Origin: an uncultured Psychrobacter sp.
GTDB lineage: Bacteria > Pseudomonadota > Gammaproteobacteria > Pseudomonadales > Moraxellaceae
DNA length: 64,000 nt
NCBI GenBank assembly: GCA_947489525.1
Contig: CANLDW010000005.1
Span: forward strand, 87,626 to 151,625
Reading direction: 5' to 3'
The notes beneath the pieces were generated by a model. The model was not told the origin of the DNA. It saw only the letters and a list, made by a program, of their open reading frames with translations, and did not search any database. The position numbers were made by a program, and so were the translations under genes. Each line of letters begins with the position of its first letter. Positions within the stretch are counted from its first letter, which is position 1. Shown piece by piece: positions 35,310-44,738 of this stretch.

Positions 35310-36368
35310 ATGACACCTACTTACACGCCTCAACGACGTCCTTCATGGCGCGGCGTACTTGCCGGTTTAGTCATGGGACTGATAGTAGTCATGGCAATGA
35401 TTGCTTTAGCCCTAGTTTTAAGCTCATTTTTACCCTTCGATTTAAAAGGCACTAGTATTGCAGGCGGCATTTATGCGGCTATTACTGCTTTAGTTAGCGC
35501 TTTTGTCGCAGGTTATTTTGCCATTAAGTTCTCAGCACCAGAGGCTATCTTTGGTGATGGTACCGATATCGATCCAAAGGATGCCTCTTTAACTGGTATG
35601 CTAACCGCAGCCTTAATCGTATTGTTTACGACATTTTTTACGCTAAGCAGTGCAACCGGTATCCTCACGTCAGCGGGTAACGTTATTGGTGGTACGGTAA
35701 GTACAGTCACCCAAGCTGCAGGTAGCGTTGCTGCCGCTGGTACATCAGCTGCTGGTACTGCAGCTATCGCTGCTCCAGATAGTGCTATTCAGCAATTGCA
35801 ACAACGTGCGCAAGAGGTTTATCAGACCGTTTCTGGTGACATCAGTCAAGAAGACTTAAATGCCTTAGTTGCTAGAAATACACAAGGTCTAAATCAGACT
35901 CAAATTGCCGCGACGACCAATGTACTAGAAGAGATGATTAACAATACTCGTGGTGATGTTGCTGATATGGACTTCACGAGCATTGATACTTGGCGCAACA
36001 TTGATGACTATGCTAAGCAGCGTATGGCATCAATTGAGCAAACGCTACAAGGTCCTGAGCTTATCAACCGTCTACAAGCTGAAGGCTTAACTGAAGCGCA
36101 AGCTATTGAAGTACGCAACGAAGTGACGCAGTCATTTAATGAGTATAGAACTAAAACTGAGCAATACATTGCGCAAGCACAGCAAACGGTTGATCAAAAC
36201 CTACAACAAGCTGAAGACTTTGCTCGTCAAGCTGCTCTATATTCAGGTCTATTCTGGTTAATCAGCACCATCTTAACCTTTATCGCCGCTACTATGGGTG
36301 CAAAAAGCGCAGCAGCAAACCATCGTTTGTCTAAGCCTATCGTCACTTACGGTAACAACGTACGTTAA
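35310..36368 (+). CDS. Membrane protein with a periplasmic or cytoplasmic coiled-coil segment, unknown function
   Basis: 352 residues. Helices near 18-40, 52-72 and 96-118, then an Ala/Gly/Thr-rich hinge (125-160), a helical and coiled-coil stretch rich in Q, E and A (about 160-315) and a last hydrophobic helix near 312-332. The glutamine-rich helical stretch recalls membrane proteins with long soluble hairpins between transmembrane segments, but I recognise no family. Terminator directly downstream, so probably monocistronic. Confidence 0.7.
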   Translation: MTPTYTPQRRPSWRGVLAGLVMGLIVVMAMIALALVLSSFLPFDLKGTSIAGGIYAAITALVSAFVAGYFAIKFSAPEAIFGDGTDIDPKDASLTGMLTAALIVLFTTFFTLSSATGILTSAGNVIGGTVSTVTQAAGSVAAAGTSAAGTAAIAAPDSAIQQLQQRAQEVYQTVSGDISQEDLNALVARNTQGLNQTQIAATTNVLEEMINNTRGDVADMDFTSIDTWRNIDDYAKQRMASIEQTLQGPELINRLQAEGLTEAQAIEVRNEVTQSFNEYRTKTEQYIAQAQQTVDQNLQQAEDFARQAALYSGLFWLISTILTFIAATMGAKSAAANHRLSKPIVTYGNNVR

Positions 36369-36395
36369 TCTTCATAAGATAACTATTTAATATTT

Positions 36396-36428
36396 CAAAA
36401 ATCCTAGTCATCAGACTGGGATTTTTTT
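36396..36428 (+). terminator. Terminator after the coiled-coil membrane protein gene
   Basis: AAAATCC-T-AGTC, loop ATCA, GACT-G-GGATTTTTTT: hairpin with T run, 28 bases after the stop. Confidence 0.85.
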
Positions 36429-36490
36429 GGTTTGAACTCTTTAGATTCAAGTTAAAAGTAAAAGCCTTACGTAGCAAAGCTGATTATATT

Positions 36491-37399
36491 TTACGACTTT
36501 ATCAATCCCTTGATAGATAAATTCAAAGACAGATAAGTCCCAAACAATATGACGACCGAACCTACAATAGCGAATAAATCTAACGCTTCGCCAAGCAAAA
36601 CATAACCAAAAAATATCGCAAATATCGGGATCACTAAGGTAATACTGGTTGCCCGCACGGGTCCAATATTTTTAATTAGCTGATTCATAAACACTAGAGC
36701 AATAGCTGTTGAGAAGACGCCGATACAGATCACTGATACCCAGGCTTTTATACTGATGCTCTGACCATAAGGAAACTCATAGATGGCAACAGGAAGCATG
36801 ACAAGACTGGCAATAAGCATAGCGCCGACTGTAATGCCAATGGGTGACGTATCTTGTAGATAGTTTTTGGTGACATTAGCGCCAACCGCATAACCGACAC
36901 AACCAAGCAGCGCATAGCCCATGGGTAATAGCATGGGTAGTAGCCCTGAGCCAAGCGCTGCCGCTTCTTCCCCAAATAAGCTTTCGCTCATTAAAATGAT
37001 CACACCAACGATACCGATGATCAGACCGAGCGTTTGCTTCTTTGAGAGCTTGTCTTTAAAAAAGATACTGGCAATAAAGCCGCTCAGCATAGGTACAGAA
37101 GCATTGAGTACAGCGAGTACCCCGGCATTGACTGACTGGGCGGCAAATGAAAACAACACAAAGGGAATGGCAGTCGAAAACAGTCCAACGATGCCTAGTA
37201 GTGCCCAGTGCTTGCGTAGCGCTTGCAAGTGGCTTGGATTGATAGCGACAAATACCAGCATGGTGGCGCCTGCAAACAATACGCGCAAGCTTGCAAACGA
37301 CATAGAACCAAACTCAGGCACACCGACTCTATAAAAGATAAAGGATAGTGACCACATGAAGGACAAAGCAAAAAAGGTTATTAGATCGCGTCTGCTCAT
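36491..37399 (-). CDS. EamA-family (DMT superfamily) transporter
   Basis: 302 residues, about ten membrane helices in two EamA repeats (roughly 10-135 and 150-290). The N-terminus (MSRRDLITFFALSFMWSLSF) and the second-repeat motif RATSITLVIPIFAIFFGYVLLGE are typical. Members export amino acids or metabolites; the substrate is unknown. Divergent from the LysE-type exporter gene at 37566 with a shared 166-base intergenic region. Confidence 0.88.
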   Translation of the reverse strand: MSRRDLITFFALSFMWSLSFIFYRVGVPEFGSMSFASLRVLFAGATMLVFVAINPSHLQALRKHWALLGIVGLFSTAIPFVLFSFAAQSVNAGVLAVLNASVPMLSGFIASIFFKDKLSKKQTLGLIIGIVGVIILMSESLFGEEAAALGSGLLPMLLPMGYALLGCVGYAVGANVTKNYLQDTSPIGITVGAMLIASLVMLPVAIYEFPYGQSISIKAWVSVICIGVFSTAIALVFMNQLIKNIGPVRATSITLVIPIFAIFFGYVLLGEALDLFAIVGSVVILFGTYLSLNLSIKGLIKS

Positions 37400-37565
37400 A
37401 AAATCTCAATTTATCGGTTAGGGCATAGGATGTTTTGAAACATGTATTAATGAAAAGAAATAGCGTGATAATAACGCTTTAATCGTTTTAGAGGGGGTTT
37501 ATTTTTAGGTTACTCATTTTAATAATGAGTTAAACTAAGACGCTTATAGATATAAGGACAAGACT

Positions 37566-38219
37566 GTGTTTGGGATTGAAAACTATCTTGGGTTTATCGT
37601 TGCCGCGATTTTATTGAATCTGACACCAGGCACAGATACGATGTACATCGTTACTCGTAGCGTGGCGCAAGGTCAAACCGCAGGGCTGTATTCTGTACTA
37701 GGTATTATCTCAGGGGTGTTGGTGCATACCCTACTTGCAGCACTGGGCTTGTCTATTATATTGGCCAACTCCCCGATAGCCTTTATGCTAGTTAAGTACC
37801 TAGGCGCAGGCTACTTATGTTATTTAGGCTTTAAGATGTTAATGGCAAGCCCAAAGCCCCTCATCGCTAATGCTCTGCATGATAATGAAGTACAGGCGAC
37901 CAATAAGTCCTTGGACTATAAACAAATCTACAAACAAGGCGTCTTGACCAATACCTTTAATCCCAAAGTCGCGCTATTTTTCTTGGCTTTTTTTCCGCAG
38001 TTTATTGACTCAAGTTACGCGCATAGCACGCTATCGTTTTTGCTTTTAGGATTGAGTTTTGCGTTGACAGGGTTCATATGGTGCTTGTGTTTAGCACTAT
38101 TAGCGTCGCGATTTAGTCAGCGTCTGCGTGACAACCCCTCTATTGAGACGGTGCTCAATAAAATTAGCGGGATAGTATTTATTGGACTTGGGGTTAAATT
38201 GCTGACTGAAAAAGGATAA
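37566..38219 (+). CDS. LysE/RhtB-family amino-acid exporter
   Basis: 217 residues, six hydrophobic helices, with the family N-terminus LNLTPGTDTMYIVTRSVAQG near residue 18 (the G-P/D core). Members export amino acids such as homoserine, threonine or leucine. Start is a GTG at 37566, with AAGGA 9 bases upstream. Convergent with the FMN dehydrogenase gene (8 bases between stops). Confidence 0.88.
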   Translation: MFGIENYLGFIVAAILLNLTPGTDTMYIVTRSVAQGQTAGLYSVLGIISGVLVHTLLAALGLSIILANSPIAFMLVKYLGAGYLCYLGFKMLMASPKPLIANALHDNEVQATNKSLDYKQIYKQGVLTNTFNPKVALFFLAFFPQFIDSSYAHSTLSFLLLGLSFALTGFIWCLCLALLASRFSQRLRDNPSIETVLNKISGIVFIGLGVKLLTEKG

Positions 38220-38227
38220 ACGATATC

Positions 38228-39451
38228 CTAACGCAGTACCGCTTCTCTCAGCTCCGGCACATTGGCTACGCCAAGCGTTGCCATCGTCACTTGCAGCTCC
38301 TCTAGCAAGATCTTGTTCACGTGAGCGACGCCAAGCGCCCCCGCCAACGCCAGACCATAAATATAACCGCGACCGATACCGACGCCGTCCGCACCCAAAG
38401 CAATTAGCTTTGCCACATCGCTACCCGAGCGCACACCGCCATCAGCGATGATTACCATATCCTCCCCCACACTGTGGCGCAGCTCAGGCAAGATATCGGC
38501 TACAGCAATAGCATCGGCCAGTACCCGCTGCCCGTGATTGGAGGCGACAATACCCGCGCAGCCAATATCACGCGCGCGCTTAGCATCATTTGGATGCAGT
38601 ATCCCTTTGAGTAATACCGGTACTGGGCTACGTTTAACCAGCCATTCGATATCTGCCCAATCCGGTGCTTGCGCTAATAAGTCATTGACGCTTTGGGCAG
38701 TACCCCTAGCAGAGCTTTGCGGTAGATTTACCGCTTGGCAATAACTTGGTAACGTTGCTTGCACGCGCCGACTCACCGCCCGTATTCCGCTATGCGGCGC
38801 ATCAACAGTGATAACCAATAGCTGCATACCCTGAGTCGCCAGTTTTTCGACGAGCTGGAGATTATAGTCGCGTCTGCCCTGTTGGGTGTTATTGGTTTGC
38901 TCAGCATTGAGTTGACTGGAGGGCTGAGCCAATGATTGCGGCGGCGCTTGCCAATACCACTGCACGGCATGAGCGACTGTTGTTTTTGGCAGTAATGCGC
39001 TAAATAAGGTATTGCCCTGACAGCTGAATATACACGGCGTGTTCAATAGGTTAGCGGCTTCAAGCATGGCTCTCTCCGCTTGCGGATGATACAGACCTTG
39101 ATGGGCAACAGGCGACAACCACAGTGGATGCGGCAAGGTCATATCTAATGGGACAGCGCTGTGCGGATTGTATAAGTGACAGCTTAGATCAATAGGACTG
39201 GGTCTGAGCATCTGTGGTAGCCAGCGCTTCTTGTCCAAAGCCGCCGCGTTGCTATACGCGCTGGGCGCAAGGGTGTTTTCGAACAATAGCGCCTGCATAG
39301 CAACTGGCAGATGCTCACGCGCTGCTTGTTCGTAATCACTTAGGGTAACAATATGGCTGGGGATTTGCGACCATAGCGGTTGCCAGCGCTCAACTAGACA
39401 AGACTCAGTTTGATTGGGATGTATAGTGTTGGGACTTATAGAATTAGGCAC
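38228..39451 (-). CDS. FMN-dependent alpha-hydroxyacid dehydrogenase, atypical active site
   Basis: 407 residues of the lactate dehydrogenase/glycolate oxidase TIM-barrel family. FMN-binding lysine in VLLKGI near 280, active histidine and arginine in ASNHGQR near 304-310, and phosphate loop DGGVRSGSDVAKLIALGADG, then VGIGR, are visible. The canonical SNHGGRQLD reads SNHGQRVLA here, and the N-terminal tyrosine region is divergent, so the substrate may differ from L-lactate. Start is GTG 39451, directly next to the PKHD hydroxylase stop; the two are likely cotranscribed. Confidence 0.85.
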   Translation of the reverse strand: MPNSISPNTIHPNQTESCLVERWQPLWSQIPSHIVTLSDYEQAAREHLPVAMQALLFENTLAPSAYSNAAALDKKRWLPQMLRPSPIDLSCHLYNPHSAVPLDMTLPHPLWLSPVAHQGLYHPQAERAMLEAANLLNTPCIFSCQGNTLFSALLPKTTVAHAVQWYWQAPPQSLAQPSSQLNAEQTNNTQQGRRDYNLQLVEKLATQGMQLLVITVDAPHSGIRAVSRRVQATLPSYCQAVNLPQSSARGTAQSVNDLLAQAPDWADIEWLVKRSPVPVLLKGILHPNDAKRARDIGCAGIVASNHGQRVLADAIAVADILPELRHSVGEDMVIIADGGVRSGSDVAKLIALGADGVGIGRGYIYGLALAGALGVAHVNKILLEELQVTMATLGVANVPELREAVLR

Positions 39452-40171
39452 TTAACAATCCGCCCATAATCGCAATAGGTTGTGATAGCTCTTATTTAGT
39501 CTATCTAGCTCCTCTGCCACTAGTCCATTATCGATATCGCCATGGTTCAGCTGTTGTAGCTTTTGGCGTAGTAAGACGTGGCTGATGTCTAAGTCATGTA
39601 ATATCTGGCGCTGTGCGTCGCTACGGACGAGGCTTTGCACCCAAGTTACCATCGCTAGACGCTGACCTGAGCGCACGCTATTGACTCGGTGCAAGCTGGT
39701 GGACGGGTACAAAATTGCATCGCCTGCTGCCAGCTTGATGGCGTGCTCGCCGTAGTCGTCAGCGATAACCAGCTCACCGCCTTCGTAATCCTCAGGTGCA
39801 TTTAGAAACAAAGTCAAAGATAAATCAGTACGTAGCCACTGCCCTGTGTCAGGATGGGTGTGCAGCGCATTATCAACGTGCAGACCATACGCTTGCCCTA
39901 CGCCGTATTGACTAAATAATGGTGGCATAAACGTCTTTGGCAGAGCTGCGGACATAAAGATAGGATGAGCCTTGAGCGCTGTAAGGCACGTATTGGCAAG
40001 CGCCGTATAGGCCGGATGGTCGCGGCTAAGCTGCCAGTTGTTTTTCTTCTCTTCTACTCCTACTCCAGCAGTCAGCTTGCCGTCTTGCCAATGACTATTA
40101 CCTTGGGTCAAGGTATCAAGAATCTGCTGGCGCTGCTGGTTATTCAGTACTTGTTCGAGGATTTGTAACAC
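39452..40171 (-). CDS. piuC: PKHD-type Fe(II)/2-oxoglutarate hydroxylase (PiuC/YbiX-like)
   Basis: About 239 residues from GTG 40171, preferred because AAAGAGG lies 6 bases upstream; an ATG at 40213 would add 14 residues. The double-stranded beta-helix has the H-x-D of GLHVDNALH near 115, a distal His and Arg (SLHRVNSVRSGQR) near 170. PiuC/YbiX genes are regularly paired with catecholate siderophore receptor genes, as here (receptor at 40382). Their substrate is not established. Probably iron-regulated. Confidence 0.87.
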   Translation of the reverse strand: MLQILEQVLNNQQRQQILDTLTQGNSHWQDGKLTAGVGVEEKKNNWQLSRDHPAYTALANTCLTALKAHPIFMSAALPKTFMPPLFSQYGVGQAYGLHVDNALHTHPDTGQWLRTDLSLTLFLNAPEDYEGGELVIADDYGEHAIKLAAGDAILYPSTSLHRVNSVRSGQRLAMVTWVQSLVRSDAQRQILHDLDISHVLLRQKLQQLNHGDIDNGLVAEELDRLNKSYHNLLRLWADC

Positions 40172-40381
40172 GGTAAACCTCTTTACATTGAAAAAATTGC
40201 AAAGCGTATTCATAGACCTGTGGAAGCAGCTAACCGCTATGACTACTATTAGACCATTTTAGACAAGTAAACTCTACAAAGTGCTGTACGCCTTGTAGAG
40301 TCGCTTTTTATAAACTTACTTTTTATAAAATTACTTTTTATAAAGTTATTTGCACTCACTAATAGTAGGTAAAAAACCTAT

Positions 40382-42895
40382 CTAAAATTTATAATTGAGC
40401 GTAAGCATAGCATTTATCGGCTCGCCTTTGATAGCGCGCATACCTTGGATATTCAGGCTCTCAATATAATCCTCATCGAACAGATTATAGACGTTTAAAT
40501 CCGCTGATAACGCATCGTTGATACGATAGGAGGCAAAAGCATCCACCGCCCAATAATCTGGAATCACAGGCATAGGCACTTGGCTTGAATCTACGTTTGG
40601 ATCGGTATGACGCTCTTGCTCGTCGACATAGCGGACGCCGCCGCCAAAGGTGAACTTCTCATTATAGTCATAGCTCGTCCATAAAGTACCCGTCAGCTCA
40701 GGTGCCCATCTAGCAGAAGAACCGATACCGTAACGACTACTATTAGCGCCGCCGTCGGTAATTTCAGTATCCATCGTTTGGATGCCAAGGTTAATACGCC
40801 AATTCGGTGTAATCTCTCCTTGGGCAGAGAACTCAATACCTTCAACTTTGCGCTCACCAAACTGGGTATAATTACCATTGTCATCTGCCTCAGCCAGCTC
40901 ATCTTCGTGCTTGGTATGATAATAGGCCAAACCTAATAACAAGCGCTCACCTAGTATATTCCATTTGGTACCGATCTCCCAGCTATTGGTCTTTTGCGGA
41001 TCAAAGACGGGATTATAATTGGGATCAGTCGCCACGCGTCCTGTGGTGCCAAAAGTGAAGTTTTCGCTACCGGGCGGGGTTTCAGCGCGGCCATAGTTGG
41101 CATAGACACTTGAGTTCGAAGTGGGTTTGTACACCACTGCCCCTTTATAGCTGTATAGCGTTCCATCATCATTTAAAGTGCGCGAGCTACCATTGGCAAA
41201 GTTTTCCTTAAAATCAGTCTCGTAGTTATCAATACGACCGCCAAGCATCACATCCCACTGCTCGTTCAAGGCAACGGTATCAAAGAGATAAGCCGCCATC
41301 GTTTTGGTCTCGCCCTTGGTATCAGTACCTGTGCGTATCAGATCGGACTGCGGCAGACTAGGGTCAGGATCGTAGAGACTGGTGAAGTTATCTGCTAGTG
41401 AAGAATAGGTCAATATATTATTCTCCTGTTGCTCCTTTAAAAACTCTACGCCCGTTGTAATATCGTGCGTCAACGAGCCGGTCTTGACGTCCAAGATATT
41501 GATATTCGTCGCATTGGCAAAGGTTTCATTTTTTCTATCTACCCCTTGACGAATAGCAGCAATGCGCCATGTAGCAGGATCATCAATGTCCATATTGGCG
41601 TCTGCTAAACTCTCATACGCCTCTAAGATATTGCTCATTCTACGGATATTGAGTGGGGTGTTGTAAGTCAGATAAGGCGAGGAAACCCGACGATCCATAG
41701 TGGTTCTGGCGTAGCGCGTGGTATTAGTCAGATAAGTGCTATCATCGATATCGTGCTCAACAAAGACACTGTAAATGTCGCTATCGACATCGTCGTAGTC
41801 GTCGCGGTTGCCATAATAATTGTCGTCATCTACTTTTGGCCCAGCATTTAGTAGCGCATTGCTTCTGTTCAACAAATCGACGGCTTCTTGCGGCGTTGAG
41901 GCGTCGATTAGAGAATAATCGAGCTGAGAGAAATTAAAATCATCGACCGTATAATCAGTAGGACCACGGAAATAGCCGTCCATACCTATTGTCGGAATCC
42001 CGCTCTCAGGCGTATTGCGAAGGCGTAGCATTTGCGCGCTGGCTGTCACTTGCGTCGGCGTCCCTGTGCCCCATGTGATACTGGGTGCGATGCCGTATTT
42101 TTCGATATCGACCGTATCACGATCAATCGCATCGCCTTTTTCAAACATCAGGTTTAGACGCCCATTAAAATCCTCATTCAGTGGCTGATTGAAGTCCGCG
42201 GTTACGCGAGTTTTGGCTTCGGTATCGATACTGATATCCGCTTCATATTCAGTAAAGGGCTTGGGTTTTTTGGTCACGATATTGATCGCACCGCCTACCG
42301 CGCCGCGTCCCAACTCAGCCCCCGCGAGTCCTTTAGTGACTTCAATGGATTCAACGTTAAAGGTATCGCGGCTCACAGGTGCTACGTTACGCAGACCATC
42401 CACCAAAAATAGGCTATTACCAGAGAAGCCGCGCAGACTGATAGCGTCGCCTTCGTTACTATTGGCATTCTCCCCCATTTGCATAGTAATCCCAGGCGTG
42501 TTACGCAGTGCATCTATCAAGGTATCCGCCTTTTGCTCCTCAAGTAGCTCATCGGTTATCACCGTGATAGTTTGCGGGGTATCAACCAAAGGCTGGGTGT
42601 ATTTGGTATTGGCTAAATAGTCCTCCTTAAAGTCAGCATCAGGCTCAGCAGTTACTGTAATCGTATCTAAGGTCGTACTAGGCAAAGCCTCATCTGCATC
42701 TGAGCTGGTGCTTGTGTAGTTAGAGGGCGTAGTTGAGACCTCCTCCACGGCACTTGCCATCGTTGACAATGAAGATAAAGGCACTGCCGATGCCATCATA
42801 AGGAGGGTGGATAGTGATGATTTACGAGTGGTTGTAATGGCAGAACGGGTAGTCGTAGTGGTGGCGGTTTCAGAACAATTACGGCTTTTGAGCAT
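40382..42895 (-). CDS. TonB-dependent catecholate siderophore receptor (Fiu/PiuA-like)
   Basis: 837 residues. Signal region with a serine/threonine-rich N-terminus, TonB box-like DTITVTAEP near residue 80, plug domain (about 95-220: DTPQTITVITDELLEE, SLRGFSG, GRGAVGGAINIVTKKP) and a 22-strand barrel ending in a C-terminal phenylalanine. It imports ferric siderophores with TonB energy. Its gene lies upstream of the PiuC-like hydroxylase on the same strand, and a Fur-box-like sequence precedes it. Substrate class is inferred from the partner. Confidence 0.92.
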   Translation of the reverse strand: MLKSRNCSETATTTTTRSAITTTRKSSLSTLLMMASAVPLSSLSTMASAVEEVSTTPSNYTSTSSDADEALPSTTLDTITVTAEPDADFKEDYLANTKYTQPLVDTPQTITVITDELLEEQKADTLIDALRNTPGITMQMGENANSNEGDAISLRGFSGNSLFLVDGLRNVAPVSRDTFNVESIEVTKGLAGAELGRGAVGGAINIVTKKPKPFTEYEADISIDTEAKTRVTADFNQPLNEDFNGRLNLMFEKGDAIDRDTVDIEKYGIAPSITWGTGTPTQVTASAQMLRLRNTPESGIPTIGMDGYFRGPTDYTVDDFNFSQLDYSLIDASTPQEAVDLLNRSNALLNAGPKVDDDNYYGNRDDYDDVDSDIYSVFVEHDIDDSTYLTNTTRYARTTMDRRVSSPYLTYNTPLNIRRMSNILEAYESLADANMDIDDPATWRIAAIRQGVDRKNETFANATNINILDVKTGSLTHDITTGVEFLKEQQENNILTYSSLADNFTSLYDPDPSLPQSDLIRTGTDTKGETKTMAAYLFDTVALNEQWDVMLGGRIDNYETDFKENFANGSSRTLNDDGTLYSYKGAVVYKPTSNSSVYANYGRAETPPGSENFTFGTTGRVATDPNYNPVFDPQKTNSWEIGTKWNILGERLLLGLAYYHTKHEDELAEADDNGNYTQFGERKVEGIEFSAQGEITPNWRINLGIQTMDTEITDGGANSSRYGIGSSARWAPELTGTLWTSYDYNEKFTFGGGVRYVDEQERHTDPNVDSSQVPMPVIPDYWAVDAFASYRINDALSADLNVYNLFDEDYIESLNIQGMRAIKGEPINAMLTLNYKF

Positions 42896-42954
42896 GGGTG
42901 AATCCCTTAAGTATTAGCATATATGACAAATATAACAATAAAAAAGATAACGTT

Positions 42955-42973
42955 AATGAGAACGATTCGTATT
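42955..42973. promoter_or_regulatory. Fur-box-like site upstream of the siderophore receptor gene
   Basis: AATGAGAACGATTCGTATT matches 13 of 19 bases of the Fur-type repeat AATGATAATCATTATCATT, 60-80 bases upstream of the start at 42895. It would give iron repression of the receptor and hydroxylase genes. Confidence 0.5.
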
Positions 42974-43148
42974 TTATATAATGGTTAAGGCTCACACAAG
43001 TATTAATTTATGTTTCTGTATGGTTCTATGAGTTTGAGATTCAACGATTTTTGCAAGAAATTCGCCATGCATAAAGAGAAGAGGATGAGTGAGGGTGTTG
43101 GTGTCAGTCTGACTGGTGAAACTTTGGTGACGCAGGACTTGAAGAGGT

Positions 43149-43544
43149 TTATCGTCGAACGTCTACAATATTCATTCTCTCATATCTCAAAATAAGACCG
43201 TCTGCAGTCAATAGAGTAAGTTTTTCAAGCTTTGATTGAATGAGCAATAGTCTGTCAAAAGGATCTTTATGGATTTGCGGTAAGTTATTAATTGCGCATA
43301 CATGACTGATAGAGATAGGCAACTCAATAAAACCAAGTCTCAATAGTTCACCTGCAATTTTTTTTGGATCATAGTCAAAATCAGGCTTGCCCAGACTTGC
43401 CTTAATTGATAACTCCCAAATGCTAGCCACACTAAAATAAAGTGTGTTCGCTTCATTGTTGAAAATTTCTATTACTTCGGTTGATAAACTTTCTTGTCTA
43501 TCAATCAAAAACCAAATAAGAACGTGAGTATCTAGCAAATACAT
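43149..43544 (-). CDS. vapC: VapC-type PIN-domain toxin
   Basis: 131 residues, complete PIN fold with acidic residues D5 (LLDTHVLIW), E44 (SIWELSIK), D94/D97 (KDPFDRLL) and D115 (LTADGLI). PIN toxins cut RNA, often tRNA or rRNA, when the antitoxin is lost. Its ATG overlaps the stop of the antitoxin gene (TAATG at 43544), the standard TA layout with antitoxin first. Confidence 0.92.
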   Translation of the reverse strand: MYLLDTHVLIWFLIDRQESLSTEVIEIFNNEANTLYFSVASIWELSIKASLGKPDFDYDPKKIAGELLRLGFIELPISISHVCAINNLPQIHKDPFDRLLLIQSKLEKLTLLTADGLILRYERMNIVDVRR

Positions 43545-43813
43545 TACAGACGACTCTCATTGAACATCTCTACAATTTCGCTATCAAATGCCTGATCAAA
43601 ATTATCAGGAATGCTGATACTACCTTTTAACGTACCCATTTTGCGTTTATTCGTTGGTGTATCCAAAGGTACTAGCTTGACTTGTGGCACACCAGCTTTT
43701 GCAATAATAACGGGCTGACCTAATAGCTTCACATCTTCAACAAGGCGTGATAGATGCGTTTTTGCTTCGTGAATATTAATAGACTTAGTTTCTACTGGCG
43801 TTGGATTAGTCAT
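43544..43813 (-). CDS. vapB: Phd/YefM-type antitoxin of the VapC pair
   Basis: 89 residues. N-terminal MTNPTPVETKSINIHEAKTH, then LSRLVEDV is the DNA-binding Phd/YefM pattern (S/N-x-x-EAK), and the C-terminal part (about 60-89) would wrap the PIN toxin. It should repress its own operon. First of the two-gene TA operon; AT-rich surroundings suggest transfer. Confidence 0.9.
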   Translation of the reverse strand: MTNPTPVETKSINIHEAKTHLSRLVEDVKLLGQPVIIAKAGVPQVKLVPLDTPTNKRKMGTLKGSISIPDNFDQAFDSEIVEMFNESRL

Positions 43814-43904
43814 GTTAATTCTCCATTTTTCAACTCATTGCTGAACTAATAATTTTACTTAGTTTACCACCTTAGTCTATACGTATAAAATAATAAAGTA
43901 TAGC

Positions 43905-43920
43905 GCGTAGGGTAGGTTAG
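43905..43920. repeat. Half-REPIN arm copy
   Basis: GCGTAGGGTAGGTTAG, 15 of 16 bases identical to the outer arm of the REPIN at 11139-11256. No partner arm lies within the next 100 bases, so it is a solo, degenerate copy. Confidence 0.55.
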
Positions 43921-44021
43921 ACTTTTCAAGTTCTCGTTGAGAATGACGAAAAGGCGTAATTCAAATCACAAATCTTGGTAACCTTACTTAGGTTAAGTAA
44001 AACAATTTACAGAGAAAATCT

Positions 44022-44738
44022 ATGCTTAAAGAAAATTCGTCGCTCTTAAACCTTCCGTTAAATATGAATCCTAAACAGGCAGTTTTTATTGATGGTATAA
44101 GTCATGCCGCGCAAATTATTGAAATGGCATACAATAGGATGTGTGATTCACTAACTAGACTATCTTTTGAAAGTTCCTCTGGAAAGCGTGAGGTAATATT
44201 CACACACGTTTTTCTCGATGTTTGGGCATTTATCGATACAATAGATAGGTTTAGATCTTTATGGGTCTTGCAACCAAACGCTCATACTCTTCCTAAAGAG
44301 TTTTCTAAAAAAGAGATAAACTCTAAGCTACAACATATTAGGGATGTTAGGAATGTTTCAGCTCATATCGCGCAAAAGGCTGATCAAATTGTGGCTCTAA
44401 ACTCGTCTGTTCTTGGTTCAATTAGTTGGTTTACTGTAGCAAGTGAATCTCCACTTACAGTAAAAACTCATTTTATACGTCCTGGAATAATGAGAGGAAC
44501 AATTACAGAAAACCTAGCACAGTCTAGAGGAATAGTAACTTTTACTAATGGAAGTGGCGGTGTTTCTATAAATGCAGGCAAACATTCAGCTAGTTTATCT
44601 GATGCATATCATTTAGTTTACTCAATCGTACAGTTTGCAGAAGAAGTTTTAACGAAAGAAATTCCAAAACCTTCTATAGAAAATACTATACCAAGAGACA
44701 TGTTTGGCTCAGCTGATATTGAAATGGATAATATTTAA
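44022..44738 (+). CDS. Unknown protein with HEPN-like R-x4-H motif
   Basis: 238 residues, soluble, AT-rich codon usage. The first 120 residues look helical and contain HIRDVRNVSAH, i.e. R110-x4-H115, which fits the R-x4-6-H catalytic pattern of HEPN RNases; the C-terminal half (about 125-215) reads as beta-rich. It has no signal peptide. The gene lies next to the VapBC pair between two core genes, in a patch of low GC. The motif alone is weak evidence; it may be an unrelated helical protein of mobile origin. Confidence 0.6.
   Translation: MLKENSSLLNLPLNMNPKQAVFIDGISHAAQIIEMAYNRMCDSLTRLSFESSSGKREVIFTHVFLDVWAFIDTIDRFRSLWVLQPNAHTLPKEFSKKEINSKLQHIRDVRNVSAHIAQKADQIVALNSSVLGSISWFTVASESPLTVKTHFIRPGIMRGTITENLAQSRGIVTFTNGSGGVSINAGKHSASLSDAYHLVYSIVQFAEEVLTKEIPKPSIENTIPRDMFGSADIEMDNI

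Noticed and set aside
43010..43195. 61-codon plus-strand frame near vapC
   Set aside because: Overlaps the end of vapC on the other strand and has no ribosome site or recognisable content.
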